Assembly: GCA_964626055.1 (NCBI GenBank)
Contig: CAZVDF010000007.1
Span: forward strand, 29,607-93,606
Origin: JAFGSG01 sp964626055
GTDB taxonomy: Bacteria; Spirochaetota; UBA4802; JAFGDQ01
DNA length: 64,000 nucleotides
Reading direction: 5' to 3'
The stretch's first letter is position 1. Each line of letters begins with the position of its first letter. The translations under genes and the position numbers were made by a program. This document shows, in pieces, positions 9,089 to 18,222 of this stretch. Below the pieces are notes generated by a model. It was not told where the DNA came from. It searched no databases and was given only the letters and a program-made list of their open reading frames with translations.

Positions 9089-9115
9089 GCAGAACCTTTT
9101 TTTAAGAGGTTCTGC
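9089..9115 (-). terminator. Rho-independent-type terminator after the aldehyde oxidoreductase gene
   Basis: Stem gcagaacct (9089-9097) / aggttctgc (9107-9115), 9 bp with a 9-base loop. On the minus strand it is followed by a T-rich tract (tttatatttt). It lies 32 bases after the stop codon of the aldehyde oxidoreductase gene, so it separates that transcript from the desulfurase pair. Confidence 0.7.
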
Positions 9116-9146
9116 TATTATATTTTAAAGAGGAATTCTAATGATT

Positions 9147-11804
9147 TTATCTTTTAGCTGCCAGAGCTGCTTTAATCTTCTCGGGCGATGCCGGAAGATT
9201 ATATATCCTGACGCCGCAGGCATTGTATATAGCATTTGTAATAGCCGGCGCAGTAGATACCATTGTCATTTCACCGACGCCTGTAGCTCCCACAGGTCCC
9301 CTCGGTCGCGGAGTCTCGCGTATAACAAAATCCAGATCAAAGCTATGTTCAATTTTGGGAAATTTAAATGTTATCCAGTCTTTTGTCTTCCCGTGATCGT
9401 ACTCCTCCCTGAGGGCGAAACCAATCCCCTGATCCATACCGCCCTCCAGCTGGCCTTCAAAGTTCTGTGGATTAATCACAGTGCCTGCATCAACAGCAGT
9501 TGTCATTCTCAATACTTTAACTTCACCTGTATCAGTATTTACCTCAACCTCTGCAATCTGTATGTTATGCACCTGAGAATCATATGAACCCGTTGATTGT
9601 CCTGTATTGTGATCGAATTCATCAGAGCCCTCGATTACCTTAACTTCTTCATAGCGGGTTTGCTTGCCTGCCTTTTGCAGCCCCGCATATGTCTTTGTAC
9701 CTGCTTCTTTCATGGCTTTTGCAAGCTTTTCAGCTGCTGTTACTGCTGCCCCGCCGTTCAGATAAGTCTGGCGGCTGCCGGCAGAAGGACCAGCCATCCA
9801 TGTGTTTTTACTGTCCCGCATATATAGGCGAATCTTTTCAAGCGGGATCTCAAGAGTATGAGCTACCAGCTGGGCAAACATCGAATCATTCCCTTCACCT
9901 GGGTCTGCTACAGCACCATAAACACTCACGGTATCGTCAGGATTAAGTTCCACGCAGACATGCCCCGGGAAACCACCTGCATCACCTATCCCAAAAGAAT
10001 GAGCAGCGATACCCACTCCACGTTTAATCGGGCCTTTCCCCTTGTATGCTTTTTTATCTTTCAGCGCTCGATCGTAATTTGGTTTTACTGCATCGCAAAG
10101 CTCCGGGAATGGCCATATGTCAACCGGTACTCCGTCAGCACGGGTCTGACCACTCTTCATTGAATTCATTTTGCGGAATTCCAATGGGTCTTTACCTGTT
10201 TTTTCAGCCAGCATATCAACAAGGGTTTCAAGTGCAAAAGTGACCTGAGGCGGTCCAGCACCTCTTGCAGCTCCCCCGCTTGCGTCATTGGTATATGCCA
10301 GCTTGGATAAAGCATATACATCATCGATATTATATGGCCCATTGAACATATGCAGTGCACGTTTGGGAACAATAAATCCGAGTAAAAAGTAAGCACCTTT
10401 ATTTACAGTAAATTCATGCCAATAAGCGGTTATTCTTCCATTCGAGTCCGCTCCCAATTTAGCTACCATGGAAAATGGATGGCGCTTGGAACTTATCCAC
10501 ATTGATTCAGTCAGGCTCGGAATATAACGTATCGGCCGTTTAAAATGCATAGCTGCTGCCGCTGCGATACCTTCTGATGAAACTGTGGCCTTAATCCCGA
10601 ACTGACCTCCCGAGTAAGGCTCTATGTATCTGTATTTCTCGGCGCCGACTGCCTGCTGAATCATTTCTCCATGGACATGTATCATAATGCTGCGACCGAA
10701 AATGACCAGTTCGTTTCCGTCAAGATATGAAACGCAGGTTTCAGGTTCCAGCGGGGCCTGATGATTCATTTGTGTTGTAAATTTGCCATCAACCACAGCT
10801 GCAGATGATGCCAGCGCTTTTTCCGCATCCCCCTTTTTCATTGGGAACGACCAGCAAAGATTTGGCGAATTGGGGTGGATTTGCATTGCTCCGGGAGCTA
10901 AAGATTCTTCAGGCGTACGCATCACCGGTAATTTTTCATATGTAACTTTTACTTTTGCTGCCGCTGCTCTTGCCTGCTCTCTTGTCTCCGCTGCGACAAT
11001 TGCAATCGGATCCCCAAATGTTCTTACCTTATCTTCGCAAAGAATAGACTGGTCGGGCATAATAAACGCCAGTCTGTTTGTGCCTTTAATATCCTTAGCC
11101 GTCATTACGCCGGCAACACCTGGCATTTTTTCAGCTTCAGAATAGTCGATATTTTTAATAATTGCGTGAAATTCAGTACTGTGCACTGCTGCAATTTCAA
11201 GTGCATTCTCCGGGAAAATATCCGCTCCGAATTGTGCCGCCCCGCAGGCCTTCAGCATGGATGACGGACGCGGATGAGATTGCCCCAGCATTTTATTTTT
11301 ATTCAGTTTAGCGCGAACCTTGGCCGGAGTTATTTCCTTGCGCAGGAATTTAGCCGCCAGCATTACTGCATCATAAATTTTTATATAGCCTGTGCATCGG
11401 CATAGATTATGAGCAAGCGCCTTTTTAACGGCCTCTTTGTCCGGATTCGGATTTTGATCAAGCAGAGCTTTCGTTGCCATGATCATGCCGGGTGTGCAAA
11501 ATCCGCATTGTATGGCACCGGATAGCACAAATGCTTCCTGTATCAGGTGCGGATTTTCCGGAGTTCCGAGTCCTTCTACTGTTATTACTTCAGCGCCGTC
11601 AAGATCGATAACTTTTTTTAAGCAGGAACGGACTGCTTTACCGTCAATGATTACAGTGCACGCGCCACACTGGCCTTTACGGTCGCAGGATTGCTTTGTC
11701 CCAGTAAGTTTTAAATCCTCGCGTAAAAATTCGAGCAAAACTTTATCCGGACCTGCAATGTATTTTTTAGGGACGCCATTGATATTAATAGTTACTTCTT
11801 TCAT
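9147..11804 (-). CDS. Single-chain aldehyde oxidoreductase (xanthine oxidase family, Mop type)
   Basis: 885 aa, similar in size and domain order to Desulfovibrio Mop. The plant-type [2Fe-2S] domain has C40, C46, C49 and C61; a second helical [2Fe-2S] domain has C100, C103, C135 and C137 (QCGFCTPG ... LCRCTG). The large molybdopterin domain begins around residue 180 and ends with GVGEMTMVSTAPAI, containing the catalytic glutamate. There is no FAD domain, so electrons probably leave through a ferredoxin or flavodoxin. Predicted to oxidise aldehydes, aromatic aldehydes or N-heterocycles to acids. A ribosome site AGGAT precedes the ATG. With the alcohol dehydrogenase upstream it suggests alcohol to aldehyde to acid conversion. 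Confidence 0.9.
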   Translation of the reverse strand: MKEVTININGVPKKYIAGPDKVLLEFLREDLKLTGTKQSCDRKGQCGACTVIIDGKAVRSCLKKVIDLDGAEVITVEGLGTPENPHLIQEAFVLSGAIQCGFCTPGMIMATKALLDQNPNPDKEAVKKALAHNLCRCTGYIKIYDAVMLAAKFLRKEITPAKVRAKLNKNKMLGQSHPRPSSMLKACGAAQFGADIFPENALEIAAVHSTEFHAIIKNIDYSEAEKMPGVAGVMTAKDIKGTNRLAFIMPDQSILCEDKVRTFGDPIAIVAAETREQARAAAAKVKVTYEKLPVMRTPEESLAPGAMQIHPNSPNLCWSFPMKKGDAEKALASSAAVVDGKFTTQMNHQAPLEPETCVSYLDGNELVIFGRSIMIHVHGEMIQQAVGAEKYRYIEPYSGGQFGIKATVSSEGIAAAAAMHFKRPIRYIPSLTESMWISSKRHPFSMVAKLGADSNGRITAYWHEFTVNKGAYFLLGFIVPKRALHMFNGPYNIDDVYALSKLAYTNDASGGAARGAGPPQVTFALETLVDMLAEKTGKDPLEFRKMNSMKSGQTRADGVPVDIWPFPELCDAVKPNYDRALKDKKAYKGKGPIKRGVGIAAHSFGIGDAGGFPGHVCVELNPDDTVSVYGAVADPGEGNDSMFAQLVAHTLEIPLEKIRLYMRDSKNTWMAGPSAGSRQTYLNGGAAVTAAEKLAKAMKEAGTKTYAGLQKAGKQTRYEEVKVIEGSDEFDHNTGQSTGSYDSQVHNIQIAEVEVNTDTGEVKVLRMTTAVDAGTVINPQNFEGQLEGGMDQGIGFALREEYDHGKTKDWITFKFPKIEHSFDLDFVIRETPRPRGPVGATGVGEMTMVSTAPAITNAIYNACGVRIYNLPASPEKIKAALAAKR

Positions 11805-12002
11805 AATATACCATCCTATTATATTTATTTATTCACTTAAGAAAAATCATATCTGGACCTTTCCAGTCTTTAAGAATAAAGGCTAATTGCTAAAAATAAT
11901 ATATCTGAGATTCATATTAATCTGGAATGATATATTTGCGAGCCGGCCTGGCAAAAATTCCAATTAAGATGAGTTAATATATTATTTTATTAAAATCCAA
12001 AA

Positions 12003-13097
12003 TCACGGACGCAATATAGCTTTTAAAACCTTTCCTTTTTCGGAATCTTCAGCAGCTTCATTGATCTGGTCAAAAGAATAATATTTTATCATTTTATCGA
12101 ATGGGAAACGCCCCTGTTTATACAGATCTATCAGTTTTGGGATAAACAATTCCGGAACAGTATCCCCCTCTACTATTCCCATGAGCGTGCGGCCGTTGAG
12201 TATGTTCTGCATATCCAAGTTCACTTCCGTCCCCATAGGAGCGACACCTATCAACCCGCAAATACCACCAATCAATACTGAATCAAATGCCTGACGCAGG
12301 ACTTTTGAAAAGCCAGTGCATTCCAGGGAATAATCTGCGCCGCCGCCGGTGATCTTCTGGATTTGTGTTACGGGATCGGTTTTTGAACTGTTAATGACAT
12401 GTGTTGCCCCGAACTCCTTTGCGATCCTGAGCCGTTCATCGCTAATGTCCAGCGCGATTATTTTTGTGCATCCGCAGACTACCGCCGCCATTATCGCGCT
12501 TATTCCGACGGTGCCTGTGCCGAAAATCGCGATAGAAGAACCTGGGCCGGCCTTAACCGAGTTAATCACCCCTCCTGCCCCCGTCTGGATACCGCAACCC
12601 AGAGGCCCAAGCATTTCAACTGGTACGTCTTCTGGAACCTTTACAACATTTTGTTCGCCGGCCAAGGCAAAATCCGCAAATGCAGACTGGCCGAAAAAAG
12701 AACCGTATATTGTCTCATTGCCCTTTCTCAAAGTTACGGAACCATCCGGCCGCTTCCCGAAAAAATTCAGCGGGAACATTGCTGAACAATGCGATGGAAC
12801 ACCGCTTAAGCACGGGCCGCAGGCACCGCAGGTTACATAGCTCATTACCACATGGTCCCCGGGTTTGACTTTCTTTACGCGCGTCCCGACCTTTTCCACT
12901 ATACCCGAGCCTTCATGACCGAAAACACCGGGAAGCGGCGAGGGCAAATGCTGATCCCTTACCACAAGATCGGTATGGCATAATCCGCATCCGGCAACCC
13001 GTACGAGGACCTCATCCTCCCTCGGTTCGTCGATTTCAATATCCTCAAAAACAAACGGGCCGGATTTTTTTCTCACAACGGCAGCTTTTATTTTCAT
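12003..13097 (-). CDS. Zinc-dependent alcohol dehydrogenase (aryl/benzyl alcohol type)
   Basis: 364 aa medium-chain dehydrogenase. Catalytic zinc motif CGLCHTD with GHEGSGIVEKVG; structural zinc lobe with cysteines in CGACGPCLSGVPSHC; Rossmann motif GTGTVGISAIMAA followed by ALDISDERL, where the aspartate suggests NAD+ preference. GGAGG stands upstream of the ATG. The overall style (class III-like with ECTGF and LIGVAPMG) resembles aryl-alcohol dehydrogenases. It is divergent from the AraC-family gene and codirectional with the aldehyde oxidoreductase. The exact alcohol is unknown. Confidence 0.88.
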   Translation of the reverse strand: MKIKAAVVRKKSGPFVFEDIEIDEPREDEVLVRVAGCGLCHTDLVVRDQHLPSPLPGVFGHEGSGIVEKVGTRVKKVKPGDHVVMSYVTCGACGPCLSGVPSHCSAMFPLNFFGKRPDGSVTLRKGNETIYGSFFGQSAFADFALAGEQNVVKVPEDVPVEMLGPLGCGIQTGAGGVINSVKAGPGSSIAIFGTGTVGISAIMAAVVCGCTKIIALDISDERLRIAKEFGATHVINSSKTDPVTQIQKITGGGADYSLECTGFSKVLRQAFDSVLIGGICGLIGVAPMGTEVNLDMQNILNGRTLMGIVEGDTVPELFIPKLIDLYKQGRFPFDKMIKYYSFDQINEAAEDSEKGKVLKAILRP

Positions 13098-13566
13098 TAT
13101 AAACCTCCGGATATTTAACGAATTTTATACTTGCGGAAAACCGGGATTAGAATGCATTTTTAATCCGGATTTCCTTTTAAAGCCCATATGCTCTGCGGGA
13201 GAGTTGATAGATTTAAACGAACAAACTATTAAATAATCACCGCTATGTCTTTTATTGTTACTCCCGGAATCGCGCCTGTCTTGTTTAGCAGGCGGGCTTC
13301 AAATAAGTAATTTCGTAAAATCTTACCTATATAAGAAATATACTCATAACATTCAAAAATAATCTAATCGGTGCTTAAAAAAAATAGTTGAAATTTAAAA
13401 ATGTAGTATCTAATATGCGATTGGCCTTAGAAGGTTTAAAAAATTTTCCATTCTATACAGCTTTGTTCCAGATTTGCTATTTCATTGATATAACGCCTTA
13501 GATATATATTACAGCGGTCAGTTTTTAAGGTCTAAGTAAAATTAAAAAGCAACTGAGTACTTAAAA
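13098..13566. promoter_or_regulatory. Divergent control region between alcohol dehydrogenase and AraC-family genes
   Basis: About 470 non-coding bases that must carry both promoters. Visible: a 6-bp GC hairpin cgcctg/caggcg at 13273-13294 and the second copy of the 39-base AT-rich motif at 13361-13399, also present upstream of the transporter operon. No sharp consensus promoter could be picked. Confidence 0.5.
13361..13399. repeat. 39-base AT-rich motif, copy 2
   Basis: aatctaatcgg, three differing bases, then ttaaaaaaaatagtt and a near-identical tail; it matches 5631-5669 at about 34 of 39 positions. Its place in the AraC/alcohol dehydrogenase control region makes it a candidate operator. 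Confidence 0.5.
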
Positions 13567-14457
13567 GTGTTAGAATTTCTCAATTATTCACCGGATCTAA
13601 AAATAATCAATTCATTTGATCGAAATATTGAATTGGCCAATGGCCTTGAAACCGATTATTTAAGACTATTTTATTATCAATTTGATCATTATTATAAAAA
13701 TAATTACCGATCTTACGAATACTACAAATTATGCACTATCTTTAGCGGCAGCAAACACATTAAAGCCGGGGATAATAACGATTTTATTCATAATAAAGAT
13801 GAATTTGTCATCCTTCCGCCGCATATAACATTATCCGTAGAAGTATTGGACCAGTGCAAAGGAATGGTATTTGAGATCAGCGATAATCTTCTCGACCGGA
13901 TCCGAAATAAAGCATGTATCAGAGATGAATTTGAATGCGATCCAATGGACGGAGACCGTCACCCGATCATCAGGGGAAATCTCAGGCCAATCCAGGTAGA
14001 TATAGAAAAAATCAAAGTCACGGCACTCGGGAACATGAAGGATAAGGAATTTCTTATTGATCTCTACGCCCAGGAGCTGATCTACAAGCTGTTAAATAAC
14101 ATAAGCAACAATATTATTCTTGAAAAACATAACAACCATTCAATACCCAGAGCAATAGAGCTGATGAAAACAGGATGCACCCAGAAAATGGATATTTCGG
14201 ATATCGCCCATTCTCTGAATATGTCGCCCGCTCTTTTTTCAATGAAATTTAAAAAGATCACAGGACTATCCCCCAATGTTTATTATACGAACATTAAACT
14301 CAATGAAGCCAGAAAGATGCTGAAGAATAAATCCGTAACTGAAGTGGCTTTCGATCTCGGATACGATAATATCTCGCATTTCATTCACATATTTTTTGAA
14401 AAATTCCAGTTAACGCCGAAACAATATCAGCTTCAATATTACAGCAATATAGTTTAA
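13567..14457 (+). CDS. AraC-family transcriptional regulator
   Basis: 296 aa starting at GTG 13567; the ribosome site is weak, so the start is uncertain. The C-terminal 100 residues form a double helix-turn-helix: SIPRAIELMK..., ISDIAHSLNMSPALFSMKFKKITGLSPNVYYTNIKL, then VTEVAFDLGYDNISHFIHIFFEKFQLTPKQY. The N-terminal half is probably a ligand-sensing cupin-like domain but shows no clear metal or arabinose signature. It is divergent from the alcohol dehydrogenase and is the only dedicated regulator near the catabolic genes, so it probably responds to their substrate. Confidence 0.87.
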   Translation: MLEFLNYSPDLKIINSFDRNIELANGLETDYLRLFYYQFDHYYKNNYRSYEYYKLCTIFSGSKHIKAGDNNDFIHNKDEFVILPPHITLSVEVLDQCKGMVFEISDNLLDRIRNKACIRDEFECDPMDGDRHPIIRGNLRPIQVDIEKIKVTALGNMKDKEFLIDLYAQELIYKLLNNISNNIILEKHNNHSIPRAIELMKTGCTQKMDISDIAHSLNMSPALFSMKFKKITGLSPNVYYTNIKLNEARKMLKNKSVTEVAFDLGYDNISHFIHIFFEKFQLTPKQYQLQYYSNIV

Positions 14458-14475
14458 TTAAAGCGGAAAATCACC

Positions 14476-14931
14476 ATGCAACCAAGACCTTCCTGGGACG
14501 AATATTTCATGAAAATAGCGAAGGATGTGTCCGAAAGGGCGACCTGCATTAGAAGAAAAGTGGGCGCAGTGATCGTTAAAGACAAACGCATCCTTTCTAC
14601 AGGCTACAACGGCGCGCCTGCGGGTATAACGCACTGCACAAACGAGACATGCCTGCGGACGCTTAACAATATTCCGTCCGGAGAAAGGCACGAGCTCTGC
14701 AGGGGCCTTCATGCCGAACAGAACGCCATAATCCAGGCGGCTCTGCACGGCGTATCGATCAACAACGCAAGCATATACATTACCAATCAACCATGCTCAA
14801 TATGCACAAAAATGCTTATCAACAGCGGAATAAAAAGATTTATTTACCGGGAGCCGTATAATGATGCGCTTGCGATGGAGATGATGAAGGAAGCGAACAT
14901 CTCTGCCCTTATCATGGAAGAAATATATTAG
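14476..14931 (+). CDS. Deoxycytidylate (dCMP) deaminase
   Basis: 151 aa zinc deaminase (ComEB/dCMP deaminase type). The zinc and proton-shuttle motif H79-A-E81 lies in GLHAEQNAI, with the second zinc motif P106-C107-S-I-C110. The N-terminal MQPRPSWDEYFMKIAKDVSERATC and the GYNGAPAG substrate loop are typical of dCMP deaminases, including the extra insert with C54 and C59 before the HAE motif. It converts dCMP to dUMP for dTMP synthesis. It follows the AraC-family gene by 18 bases, perhaps by chance cotranscription. Confidence 0.9.
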   Translation: MQPRPSWDEYFMKIAKDVSERATCIRRKVGAVIVKDKRILSTGYNGAPAGITHCTNETCLRTLNNIPSGERHELCRGLHAEQNAIIQAALHGVSINNASIYITNQPCSICTKMLINSGIKRFIYREPYNDALAMEMMKEANISALIMEEIY

Positions 14932-15021
14932 AGGTCATCGTAGAATATTTAAGTAAGAACCCATCTCAAAATCAAGTCTTATACTTTAATAAATTACTAT
15001 TTTTAAGATATGTTGCAGAGG

Positions 15022-15444
15022 TTATTTTCTGACTGTGACGTTCAGGGTGTAACCGCTGCCCCTGAAGTATGATAATGTAAAATGAGAAATGACTTCCGGA
15101 TCGTAATATTTACTGCTGAAAATATCAATGTAGGCCGTATTCGATTTATATGCAAAATGTCCGGAAACGAGTGAGGATTCTACAAACTGCGTCATTGAGC
15201 AGCCCTCGCATTTCGGCTCAGAACCGACTGACGAAAACTGCGTTACGCCGTAACATTTCATTTTTAAAATTTCGCTTAATTGCTGAACATATTGCTGGAT
15301 CACTTCCTTATCCCTTATATACTCAGGATGGCAGTTATGGACATCTACGCTGGTATAAAGACCCCAGGCTTTTTTCTCGTTATAGCCGTCTATCGGCGCT
15401 ATTCCTTTTCCTTTTTCTTCGGTCCTGGCAATTGCGGCAAGCAT
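15022..15444 (-). CDS. SpeD-like (AdoMet decarboxylase family) protein with altered active site
   Basis: 140 aa from the ATG at 15444, chosen because GGAGGT stands 9 bases upstream; a longer reading frame to 15513 adds a hydrophobic tail without a ribosome site. It resembles prokaryotic S-adenosylmethionine decarboxylase: WGLYTSVDVHNC at the start, then E89-S90 in QFVESSLVSGHF where the proenzyme cleaves Glu-Ser to make the pyruvoyl group, then YIDIFSSKYYDP. The catalytic histidine appears at H96, one residue later than in SESHLTIH. The cysteine of the usual DVFTCG is serine (S111). It could be a divergent or neofunctionalised pyruvoyl decarboxylase. No spermidine synthase is nearby. Confidence 0.62.
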   Translation of the reverse strand: MLAAIARTEEKGKGIAPIDGYNEKKAWGLYTSVDVHNCHPEYIRDKEVIQQYVQQLSEILKMKCYGVTQFSSVGSEPKCEGCSMTQFVESSLVSGHFAYKSNTAYIDIFSSKYYDPEVISHFTLSYFRGSGYTLNVTVRK

Positions 15445-15829
15445 GTTAAAGATACCTCCAAAGAGAAGCAGCTTCTGAACAACAATCTTTAAAACGCACA
15501 CAAAAAGGCACATTCTAAGATAATGTATATTTTGTAAACAATTTTTAATTATATAATTATTAAAAATTGCTGACTTCTATATATTATATCGGAAAATAAT
15601 TATAGAGAAATCAATAAAAACATATACAAAAAAATAAAAATGAATACCATATTCAATATTATGTCACTTTAAATCAAATTCCGGTAAAAATATCAACAAT
15701 TATTTAACATTTAATAAATTTTTTATTTTCCGCCAATAATCCATACTAAAAATATTATTGCAAAAATTTAAAAAACCGAATTAAAATTACATGGAAATAT
15801 CATATTTTTCTGGCTCAAGGAGTCTCGAT
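15445..15829. other. AT-rich intergenic region upstream of the motor operon
   Basis: About 385 bases, very AT-rich, holding the divergent promoters of the SpeD-like gene and the TPR-MotAB genes. No gene, strong hairpin or repeat copy was seen. Confidence 0.6.
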
Positions 15830-16558
15830 ATGGCAAAATCCGGGAAAAGACCCGTCCTTTCAAAAATTATCCCATTATTATTAAGCTTAACTCTATATGC
15901 CTGCGGCGATCTTAACTGCAGGGACATGACAAGTTCCAGTCTCAGGAGATACGGAGCGCCGGAACGAATTGAAAAAATCAATAAAGAAATTACTTCACTT
16001 GAAAAAAATAAAAATGATGCGAAAGCTATTGAACGGCTGGGCGATCTTCATGAACAGCTGGCCACAATCTATCTCGACCAGGACGACTTCAATAATGCGC
16101 TCGCGAACATAAACAAAGCATTTTTTTACAAGCGTAATACGCCTTATTTGAATTATCTGGCCGGGCTGATATACGGGCACTTTTCCACGAAGTCCGGTTC
16201 AAAAGAGGATGTCGAAAAGGCGGAACAATACTACAGAAAAGCCATTGAGCTCAAAAACGATTATACCGAAGCCCTGCATGCGCTTGCAATGTTATTATTT
16301 TTCTCTAAAAAGGAACGCAACGAGCCGATAAAAATTGTAGAAGACCTATATGTAAAACATCCTTCCAATTATCGGGTCAGGTTTACTCTCGGAAGATTCT
16401 ATTATGAATCAGGAAGGAAACAGGATGCTCTTGATGTATATAACGCTTTAATGATCGATCTGCAGAAAGCGCCTGAATCGCCGATAATTAAGGAATTTTT
16501 GGACAATTGTAATATTAATATAAAAAAAATAAGAGCTGAATTGAATACGATCGAATAG
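15830..16558 (+). CDS. TPR-repeat lipoprotein upstream of motAB
   Basis: 242 aa from the ATG at 15830, preferred over the ATG at 15791 because AAGGAG lies seven bases upstream. It has a lipoprotein signal (LLLSLTLYAC; lipobox LYAC) and then about four TPR-like helical repeats, for example AIERLGDLHEQLATIYLDQDDFNNALANINKAF and AEQYYRKAIELKNDYTEALHAL. Probably an envelope-anchored protein-interaction module. It ends 37 bases before motA on the same strand, so it may be a motor-associated scaffold. No closer function can be assigned. Confidence 0.75.
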   Translation: MAKSGKRPVLSKIIPLLLSLTLYACGDLNCRDMTSSSLRRYGAPERIEKINKEITSLEKNKNDAKAIERLGDLHEQLATIYLDQDDFNNALANINKAFFYKRNTPYLNYLAGLIYGHFSTKSGSKEDVEKAEQYYRKAIELKNDYTEALHALAMLLFFSKKERNEPIKIVEDLYVKHPSNYRVRFTLGRFYYESGRKQDALDVYNALMIDLQKAPESPIIKEFLDNCNINIKKIRAELNTIE

Positions 16559-16595
16559 AAGCAAGTTAAAATTACATTATTAGAGAGAGTCAACA

Positions 16596-17375
16596 ATGAA
16601 CATTGGCATGATAATCGGTATTGGCGCCGGCTTGATATTTCTTTATTTAGGAATAATCATAGCGGATGGAAACATACTTTGGTTTTTTGACCCTCCTTCT
16701 GTAATGATCACAGTCGGCGGAACAATAGCTTCAATGCTTGTCGGATATCCGATTAAAAAAGTAATGAGCATGATAAACCTGTTCAGGATAGCGCTCTTCC
16801 CTCCATCATACAATTACGAAGAACTGATACTTGATATTATATCTTTTTCGGAAAAGGCGCGCCGCGAAGGCCTTCTGGCGCTTGAAGACACCATACAGGA
16901 AGTCGACGACCCGTTCATGAGAAAAGGTCTGCAGCTCATCGTCGACGGGACGGATCCTTCGCTTGTACGAAGCGTACTCGAGATCGAGATATCGCAAATG
17001 ATGAGCAGGCATGACGGCAATAAAAAAATGTTCGACGACGCGGCGACATACGCGCCTGCATTCGGCATGATAGGAACCCTTATGGGACTTGTAATGATGC
17101 TTGTAAACCTTACGGATAAATCCAAAGTCGGCCCGTACCTGGCAGTAGCGCTTATTACTACTTTTTACGGCGCTGTAATGTGTTACCTGTTCTTCACTCC
17201 CGTGGCAGGCAAACTTGACCAGATGACACAGGAGGAAGTGCTGGTAAAACAGATCATTATCGAAGGCGTACTATCAGTACATTCGGGAGAAAATCCGAGG
17301 ATTACAAAAGACAAACTCGTATCTTTCCTCCCGGCATCCGTTAAAGAAAGTATAACAGAAAAAGTAGGCGAATAA
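16596..17375 (+). CDS. motA: Flagellar motor stator protein MotA
   Basis: 259 aa inner-membrane stator subunit. N-terminal segment GLIFLYLGIIIADGN and PPSVMITVGGTIASMLVGYP are typical of MotA/PomA, as are the large cytoplasmic loop (SFSEKARREGLLALED) and the C-terminal pair of membrane segments (YAPAFGMIGTLMGLVMML ... YLAVALITTFYGAVM) with the conserved prolines. With MotB it conducts ions to drive flagellar rotation. The stop overlaps the motB start (TAATG), implying translational coupling. Confidence 0.95.
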   Translation: MNIGMIIGIGAGLIFLYLGIIIADGNILWFFDPPSVMITVGGTIASMLVGYPIKKVMSMINLFRIALFPPSYNYEELILDIISFSEKARREGLLALEDTIQEVDDPFMRKGLQLIVDGTDPSLVRSVLEIEISQMMSRHDGNKKMFDDAATYAPAFGMIGTLMGLVMMLVNLTDKSKVGPYLAVALITTFYGAVMCYLFFTPVAGKLDQMTQEEVLVKQIIIEGVLSVHSGENPRITKDKLVSFLPASVKESITEKVGE

Positions 17376-18166
17376 TGGCGATACAGTTTAAAAAATCCCA
17401 GCAGAAAGGCGCTCCGCCATGGCTTGTCAGTATGGGCGACATGAGCAATCTTCTTATGTGCTTTTTTATCGTCCTAATGGGCGAAGAGGTCACGACAATA
17501 GGCAAAGAAGATTTTTCAATGATACTGTCTTCGTTCAAAGGCAACGTCGGAGTAATGGAAGGCGGAAAATCGGTTTCCAAGGGCAGGCTTGCGGATCTCG
17601 GACAGAACGTACTCGGTCTGCCTTCAACCGAAAGAAAGAAAGCCTATGACAGGGCATTTAAACACGCGAGGGAGATACTGAGGCCGGAACTTCTCGCGCG
17701 CACTGTGCGGATGCGCGAAGACGAACGCGGTCTTGTTATCACCCTGTCAAGCGACGCATTCTTCGACCAGGGCAGCGCGGCCATATTAAAGGAAACCAGG
17801 CCGACGCTAAGAAAAATATCGGGAATATTCAAGGAAATACCTAATTACATCAGGATCGAAGGTCATACTGACACGATTCCGGTGCGTCCGGACGCGGCGC
17901 ACGGATACGATTCGAACTGGGAACTTTCCGCGGCGCGGGCCGTGAATGTCCTTCGCTTTTTCTCTGATGATGAAAAAATACAGCAGAAAAGACTCTCAGC
18001 CGTCGCCTTCGGCCAGTTCAGGCCGGTTGATACGAACAACACCCCCGAAGGCAGGGCATATAACAGGCGCGTGGATATCGTAATACTTAAGGAAAAAGAA
18101 GTGCCCGAAGATAAAAAAGAGCATCCGGAAATAAGCAGGCCTCTGCCGGACGAAGAGTGGAAATAA
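17375..18166 (+). CDS. motB: Flagellar motor stator protein MotB
   Basis: 263 aa. A single N-terminal membrane helix begins PPWLVSMGDMSNLLMCFFIV, with the ion-binding aspartate in GDMSN. The C-terminal OmpA-like peptidoglycan-binding domain carries IRIEGHTDTIPV, NWELSAARAVNVLRFF and GRAYNRRVDIVI. A plug-like linker lies between them. It anchors the stator to the cell wall. Translationally coupled to motA. Length is normal. Confidence 0.95.
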   Translation: MAIQFKKSQQKGAPPWLVSMGDMSNLLMCFFIVLMGEEVTTIGKEDFSMILSSFKGNVGVMEGGKSVSKGRLADLGQNVLGLPSTERKKAYDRAFKHAREILRPELLARTVRMREDERGLVITLSSDAFFDQGSAAILKETRPTLRKISGIFKEIPNYIRIEGHTDTIPVRPDAAHGYDSNWELSAARAVNVLRFFSDDEKIQQKRLSAVAFGQFRPVDTNNTPEGRAYNRRVDIVILKEKEVPEDKKEHPEISRPLPDEEWK

Positions 18167-18222
18167 GTAAATCGTCGTTGCAAACTTTTTTAATTTAACT
18201 ATGAAAATTCGCGATACGATGA

